Source of the DNA: Dimorphilus gyrociliatus
Lineage: Eukaryota; Annelida; Polychaeta; Dinophilidae
Reading direction: 5' to 3'
DNA: 64,000 nt
Assembly (NCBI GenBank): GCA_904063045.1
Contig: CAJFCJ010000026.1
Span: 784,964-848,963 of the forward strand
Both the position numbers and the translations under genes were made by a program. The first letter of the stretch is position 1, and each line of letters opens with the position of its first letter. The notes below the pieces were generated by a model that worked only from the letters and a program-made list of their open reading frames with translations, searched no databases and was not told the DNA's origin. Shown piece by piece: positions 57,660 through 64,000 of this stretch.

Positions 57660-60600
57660 AGTCAAGTCAAAATTAATTGGTAGCGGATGAAACGTCACAG
57701 TGTGAAAGCAACTATATTCGTATTTTTCATATCTGATATAAATAACTTCCTAAACATCTAATTTTTTTATTAAGAAAAATGAGCAAATTTTCATTTTTTT
57801 TTAAAAAAATACTAAGAATACTTTTGGCAAAAGAAATATTTGAAGAGATTTAGTTGTATACGTTCGCACATCCAATATTCATAAGATCAATCGAAGTAAC
57901 ACAATAGAAATTAGAAACAATGTAATTAATATAAGGTTATCAAGTTACTCCAAATGAAGATGAAGTGACAATATTTTTTAAAAATCATGTTCTTGTATCT
58001 TTTAGGGATTAATTTTAGATCTATTCTATTTATCTAACTTTTAAAGAGGTAAAAGATGCTATTTACTTTCAAAAGGTTATGATACAGTAATAAAGTATTC
58101 TATTTAGAATATTTTTAGTCAAGTATTCTAAAATCGAAATATTCAAAATAGGCCGTTCTTTTCTCACCAATTTGCGGATATCCGGTAACCATTAATTGTC
58201 TTTGGACACTTCACACGCATAATTGTCTATTTGTAATGAAGGGAAAATCCAACTTTAGCATTGGTATGTGTTACTTTATCGAGAAATTATAAACACGCAA
58301 AAGTTTATCTATCTTATGGTTACTTTATATATCATGATTCATTTTCAGATGCCAGATATCGTTGGATTTCAAAGCACAAGCTCTTATGAATTGTAAGTGT
58401 CTGCCGTAAAGAAAACCGCTATGGATTTGGCGAATCTTTCGAAAGAGACAACCAAAATCATTTCTTGTGTGATGTAATGAATTTTTCATTTACCATTGAG
58501 TTGAGCCAAATTCCTGTATTTTGATCGGGAATGCAGCTCCTCACAGTCCCTCCAATTCTAACGCTTTTTTCGCAAAGTTCCTTCGAACTTCGCAAGCCTC
58601 CTGAAAGAAAAAAATTTATATATGATAATGAATGTACAGCTTATTTATTGATCTAAATTGATAGTTTGTGAACAAGAAATATGCTCCTTTGTATGGATGA
58701 TCGAACATGTTATGTATCCATGTTGATTTTATAGTAAATAAAGCTATTTGTGAATATATTTTTGATAACTAAGACGATAAGGGCGTTTAACAAAATTCCG
58801 CGTAACTTGACAATAATCCGTATATTATCTTTTTTGGAGTCAGAGCTAGTCCACTACTTAATCTGAAAACTGATAACTTGCATTATTCATACGATCTAGT
58901 GTTTGTCATGTGCTAAGTTTTGCTAGAACGAAGGCGAAAAAAGAGGGATGCGACAGAAAACCTCCACAAATATCTGCTTTTATCCTAACCCAGCCCTTGT
59001 CTGTACCTAACCTGTTCTGTCATCCCTAACCCTTAGATGAGACCCTCCTAATTACAGATCAGTTGCTGTTTTCGTCCTCCTAACCACTTTTCAATCCAAA
59101 ATCTAGTCTTGAACTTTCTCATTTGTGGACGTTTTCTGTCGACCGCAAAAGTCTATTGCCATTTTCTGTAAAGACGAATCATTTTCGCCTAAGTTCACCC
59201 TTATTTATCAAGAACGGAGCGTCGAAAACCACGTAACATGAAAATTGACGATTTTGGAAGCTTGTACCAATTACAACAATGGAGTTTCATTAAAGTATCA
59301 AAAGAAAATGCCAAAAACTTTTTAAAAAAATCGCTTAAAATGATATACGTCTTTATTCATTTGAGGATGTCATAGACGTGAATATAAAAGAGTGCAATTA
59401 CACATGAAACATTTAACAAAAAACTATTTAAGCTAGCCTTTGAGCCTCGAATTTCGTTTTCACTTTAAAAATATTAACGGCTTGAAATGACAAGACGAAT
59501 AACGAACAATAAAATAAAACCTGATGCATTTGATTCGCAGCAATATTCTTTATACTTATCGAATCTAGTCTATGATAAATGATCAATTAAGAAATTTACA
59601 ATGTCAGAAAAAGTCAAGAGACAAAACTCCAAAAAGGAGATATAAAGTCTAACAATTGACTTATTTTCATCATCCATTTAGTTGGTGTAAAGCCATTCAA
59701 ATGAGAATTTTATGCTAAGACAGAAAATAGTTAATAGTTTTTTAAAGCATTAGGGAGAAGTTAGATAAATTGTCGTCGAAGACAATTAACTTTTTATCTG
59801 GAAAAAGGTTTAATAAAAAATTAATTCGAACGAAACGCGTTTTCAGAGTACCGGATTATACATACGTTCAACTTTCATTGTAAATATGAAAAGTTAAAGT
59901 ATTTACTAATTAAAGGAAATTCAAGCAATTCACTATAGCTTTAACTCTTTTTAAATCAAGACCATTTCATATAGCATAAATATCAAATGAGATAAGTAGA
60001 AAAGCTATTCCGCTGATTATTGCACAAAATTGTACCATTAGGATACAGATCGCATGATATGCCGCCGTTTTAAGATAAATTTGTAAGTACCATTTTCGCC
60101 GCTAAAAATAACAAAAAATTCGCGTTTGATTTACATCCGCGGAAAATATCGATAAAATTAACCGTATGATAATTTAAGGAATCCGGTGGATGCATCCAGG
60201 ATTATCTATAAGATAAAATGAACAACTCACGCAGCGCAAATACCCTGAGAAATAAATGTTCAGATAAAGCTTTACCTTGAGGAATAATATTATATTAACC
60301 CGACATATGCAAGCGCTCTATGCATACGATATGAGTGGATGTTTATTTTTGGATCATTAAATAAGCTATATCTGAAGCATTGAAATTGTAGTTTTGTTAT
60401 TAATAAAATCATAACTGCACAATTTCAGAAAATGCTTTCAGGAACACCAAAAGACGACTATAGAATGTAAAAAACATCCTTATTAGAGTTATACCTTAAG
60501 GAATGCAATTGATGGTTTCCGTAGTAACAGTGCGATAATTAAAAGGATACATACTGATCAGCCGTTAGATGAAACAGAAAATGAGATATTCAAGAAAATA

Positions 60601-60670
60601 CACGCATCTCATCTGAAAGATAAGAGCTCCTAGTGATGACGACAATTATGAAAGGCATTTGAGATTAAAG
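57660..60670. other. No supported gene
   Basis: AT-rich. Isolated exon-like signals exist: acceptor TTTTCAG before 58350 with a GTAAGT near 58389 on the plus strand, and a TTTCTTTCAG acceptor near 58600 leading into about 19 open codons on the minus strand. They could not be joined into a model. Confidence 0.35.
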
Positions 60671-60671
60671 A

Positions 60672-62780
60672 GGTAGTTTTCGAGACGAAAAACTCTAGAC
60701 CATACAGGCTGATCAGCTATGGAATCAGACAAAAGAGGGAGTTTTCGAAAAGAAGCATTCCACACCATTCATCCAGACCAGCCGTAGAATGAGAGAGTAA
60801 AGAGGTAGTTTTCGAGATGAAGCATTCCACACCATTCATCCAGACCAGCCGCGGAATGAGAGAGTAAAGAGGTAGTTTTCGAGATGAAGCATTCCAAACC
60901 ATTTATCCAGACAAACTGTAGACTGAGAGAGTAAAGAGGTAGTTTTCGAGATGAAGCATTCCAAACCATTCATCCAGATCAGGTGTAGAGTAGTAAGAGT
61001 AAAGCGGCAGTTTTCGAGATGAAGCATTCCACACCATTCATCCAGACCAGCCGCGGAATGAGAGAGTAAAGAGGTAGTTTTCGAGATGAAGCATTCCAAA
61101 CCATTCATCCAGATCAGGTGTAGAGTAGTAAGAGTAAAGCGGCAGTTTTCGAGATGAAGCATTCCACACCATTCATCCAGATCAGGTGTAGAGTAGTAAG
61201 AGTAAAGAGGTAGTTTTCGAGATGAAGCATTCCAAACCATTCATCCAGATCAGGTGTAGAGTAGTAAGAGTAAAGAGGCAGTTTTCGAGATGAAGCATTC
61301 CACACCATTCATCCAGACCAGCCGTAGAATGAGAGAGTAAAGAGGTAGTTTTCGAGATGAAGCATTCCAAACCATTTATCCAGATCAGGTGTAGAGTAGT
61401 AAGAGTAAAGAGGCAGTTTTCGAGATGAAGCATTCCACACCATTCATCCAGACCAGCCGTAGAATGAGAGAGTAAAGAGGTAGTTTTCGAGATGAAGCAT
61501 TCCAAACCATTTATCCAGATCAGGTGTAGAGTAGTAAGAGTAAAGAGGCAGTTTTCGAGATGAAGCATTCCACACCATTCATCCAGACCAGCCGTAGAAT
61601 GAGAGAGTAAAGAGGTAGTTTTCGAGATGAAGCATTCCAAACCATTTATCCAGACAAACTGTAGACTGAGAGAGTAAAGAGGTAGTTTTCGAGATGAAGC
61701 ATTCCACACCATTCATCCAGACCAGCCGCGGAATGAGAGAGTAAAGAGGTAGTTTTCGAGATGAAGCATTCCAAACCATTTATCCAGACAAACTGTAGAC
61801 TGAGAGAGTAAAGAGGTAGTTTTCGAGATGAAGCATTCCAAACCATTTATCCAGACAAACTGTAGACTGAGAGAGTAAAGAGGTAGTTTTCGAGATGAAG
61901 CATTCCACACCATTCATCCAGACCAGCCGCGGAATGAGAGAGTAAAGAGGTAGTTTTCGAGATGAAGCATTCCAAACCATTCATCCAGATCAGGTGTAGA
62001 GTAGTAAGAGTAAAGAGGCAGTTTTCGAGATGAAGCATTCCACACCATTCATCCAGACCAGCCGTAGAATGAGAGAGTAAAGAGGTAGTTTTCGAGATGA
62101 AGCATTCCAAACCATTTATCCAGATCAGGTGTAGAGTAGTAAGAGTAAAGAGGCAGTTTTCGAGATGAAGCATTCCACACCATTCATCCAGACCAGCCGC
62201 GGAATGAGAGAGTAAAGAGGTAGTTTTCGAGATGAAGCATTCCAAACCATTCATCCAGATCAGGTGTAGAGTAGTAAGAGTAAAGAGGCAGTTTTCGAGA
62301 TGAAGCATTCCAAACCATTCATCCAGATCAGGTGTAGAGTAGTAAGAGTAAAGAGGCAGTTTTCGAGATGAAGCATTCCACACCATTCATCCAGACCAGC
62401 CGCGGAATGAGAGAGTAAAGAGGTAGTTTTCGAGATGAAGCATTCCAAACCATTCATCCAGATCAGGTGTAGAGTAGTAAGAGTAAAGAGGCAGTTTTCG
62501 AGATGAAGCATTCCAAACCATTTATCCAGACAAACTGTAGACTGAGGGAGTAAAGAGGCAGTTTTCGAGATGAAGCATTCCACACCATTCATCCAGACCA
62601 GCCGTGGAATGAGAGAGTAAAGAGGTAGTTTTCGAGATGAAGCATTCCACAGTATTCATGTAGATCAGCTGTAGACTGAGAGAGTAAAGAGGCAGTTTTC
62701 GAAATGAAGCATTGTAGAAGATACATGCTGATCAGCTGTGGAATGAGAGTAAAGAGGTAGTTTTCGAGATGAAGTATTCT
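60672..62780. repeat. 67/68-bp satellite array, about 31 monomers
   Basis: Monomers share the core GTTTTCGAGATGAAGCATTCCA followed by ACCATTCATCCAGA-like sequence. Three main variants differ in the next 15-20 bp: type A (CCAGCCG.GGAATGAGAG, 67 bp), type B (TCAGGTGTAGAGTAGTAAGAG, 68 bp) and type C (CAAACTGTAGACTGAGAG, 67 bp). Order by eye: A A C B A B B B A B A B A C A C C A B A B A B B A B C A, then degenerate units. A-B pairs form a 135-bp dimer through much of the array. The first and last units are most diverged, as expected for array edges. Long minus-strand frames arise because 135 is divisible by three; I do not regard them as genes. Confidence 0.95.
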
Positions 62781-62809
62781 ATAAGAGTCATTGAGATTAG
62801 GGTATGACT

Positions 62810-63425
62810 GTTGATCGTTTTACTGAAAGCGATCGATTCGAAAGACTAATTAAAATAGCATTGAAGCTAGTTTTTACCTTCAAACGAAGGATTTTTCAAT
62901 TTATAATAAATTGGTTCAAGTGTTCTGAAAAATAAGTAAGATAAGTGAAAGTTTTATTTGTAGAACAGAAGAGCATATTGAAACTTACTTTTGAACTCGT
63001 TGAAAATTTCTCGAGGTTATTAATTTTATCTTTCCTTTAAAAGCAAAATATTTTTAGTATCACAAATAAACGTATTTCACTGTCCCAATTGGATCAGCTT
63101 TAGAATTTTGATCGTTTTGCTTAAACCGATCGATTTGAAATATTGTTTAAACTGTCATAAATTAAATTGTTTTCCTTCAAACGAAGGATTTTTATAATTT
63201 ATAATAAATTGGTTCAAGTGTTCTGAAAAATAAGAAAGTTAAATGAAGTTTTTTTTTGTAGAATAAAAGAACACATTGAAACTTACTTTTGAACTCGTTG
63301 AAAATTTCTCGAGACATCGAATGTGTCTCTATGGAAAGGTTCATTAATTTTAATCTTTCCTTTTAAAACAAATTATTCTTAGCAATGCAAATAAACTCAT
63401 TTCACTGTCCTAATCGGATAGTGTT
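62810..63425 (+). repeat. Two-copy tandem repeat of about 300 bp beside the satellite
   Basis: 62812-63090 and 63109-63425 share CTTCAAACGAAGGATTTTT, AATAAATTGGTTCAAGTGTT, GAACTCGTTGAAAATTTCTC and TTTCACTGTCC in order. The second copy has an insert near 63315-63345. Each copy starts with a GATCGTTTT...CGATCGATT palindromic segment. No coding potential. Confidence 0.85.
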
Positions 63426-63429
63426 AGAA

Positions 63430-64000
63430 TTTAAAAGCCTTTTTTGGGGAAAAGCTAAGAAGCAAAGTGAAACACATGTTCACTGATCGTTTCGTCACGT
63501 GTCCAAAAAACCGGTATAAATCTGCTATTTCGTCCCGCCAAAATTTGAAAAGATTTTAGTTAAATTTCTCAACTAAAGCTTCTGATTGAGACCTTCCAAT
63601 CGTTCAATCAAATCTATTTATTGTTAATCGGTTTAAATTTACCTTATCGTAAATAAATTATGTACAGGATTAAGCTTTATTGGAAAAGAAACGGGTTTTT
63701 CTTAAAATTATTTCTTTTGCAACCCAAACATTGCTATGTTTGATATCTGATAATACTGACAGAAACACAAGTAGCATGTCTCACTAAAAAGCTTGGTAGA
63801 GTTGATTGTTATGTTCTAAGTTATCCGTAGAAAAGATGTTTGTTCATTATTGCTTTGACTTTAATTTTTCTTTTCTTATGAAAGCTGTGGAAAGACTTTA
63901 ATTCTTTAGATTTCTGCATTCGTTATTTACAATCAAATAAAGGACAAAGGGAATTATCTGTTTTATTTCAGGCGTATAGATCCATAACTATACCATAATT
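63430..64000. other. No gene recognised
   Basis: AT-rich flank, containing CGTCACGTGTCC near 63492. Nothing else identified. Confidence 0.3.

Noticed and set aside
58350-58390. Exon-like segment with TTTTCAG acceptor and GTAAGT donor
   Set aside because: Could not be joined to convincing neighbours; the product would be about 20 residues with no motif.
58540-58602. Minus-strand terminal exon-like segment after TTTCTTTCAG
   Set aside because: Only about 19 open codons and no upstream exon identified.
60717-62592. Long minus-strand frames (up to 179 codons) through the satellite
   Set aside because: They follow from the 67/68-bp tandem repeat: A-B dimers are 135 bp, divisible by three, so frames stay open. 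No independent coding evidence.
1-64000. tRNA, rRNA, CRISPR, operon or bacterial features
   Set aside because: None recognised; gene structure is clearly eukaryotic. I did not run a covariance search, so a divergent tRNA could be missed.

Overview
This is metazoan nuclear DNA, not bacterial. The sequence is very AT-rich. Its genes are interrupted by short GT-AG introns (about 42-80 bp where I can define them). It carries BEL/Pao retrotransposon relics, Tc1 and mariner transposons, THAP-domain genes and a 67/68-bp satellite. A three-copy CCCTAA (TTAGGG-type) stretch weakly favours a non-arthropod, non-nematode invertebrate with compact introns. I cannot name the species.

Layout. (1) 0.7-11.8 kb is the gene-bearing arm. 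It holds a ZSWIM3/FAR1-like DNA-binding-domain gene (753-1338, -), a Gag-capsid-like ORF (5144-5803, -), a THAP gene (6025-6601, -), a second Gag-capsid-like gene with a spliced 5' leader (7704-8594, -), a four-exon THAP gene (9773-10457, +) and an unrecognised six-exon gene (10696-11747, -). Most of these are visible only after splicing short exons by eye. (2) 13.9-22 kb is decayed transposon DNA: mariner and Tc1 fragments and two BEL/Pao-like gag relics. (3) 22.3-26.5 kb and 42.4-45.8 kb are two copies of one segment. Each copy contains a TATA-driven, spliced, polyadenylated small transcription unit and candidate exons of a zinc-finger gene. The duplication continues through a second homologous block (30.7-33.3 and 46.1-48.6 kb); later insertions in the first copy include BEL/mariner material and a 1.42-kb Tc1 element. 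(4) 33-41 kb is mostly decayed BEL/Pao and Tc1 on both strands. (5) 48.6-53.0 kb is the best preserved BEL/Pao copy, yet it is broken: gag is deleted, pol is frameshifted, and integrase lacks the segment with its second catalytic Asp. (6) 53-55.4 kb holds mariner-derived repeat modules and an LTR-like unit. (7) 57.1-57.7 kb is a two-exon THAP gene. (8) 60.7-62.8 kb is a satellite of about 31 monomers with a 135-bp dimeric higher-order pattern, followed by a two-copy repeat of about 300 bp.

A common thread is that several apparently intact genes here are single modules of mobile elements kept without the rest: capsid-like domains without pol, THAP domains without a P-type transposase, a FAR1/ZSWIM3 domain without a MULE/SWIM part, and a mariner helix-turn-helix without its DDE domain. 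All protein calls are by eye from motifs; no database search was run.
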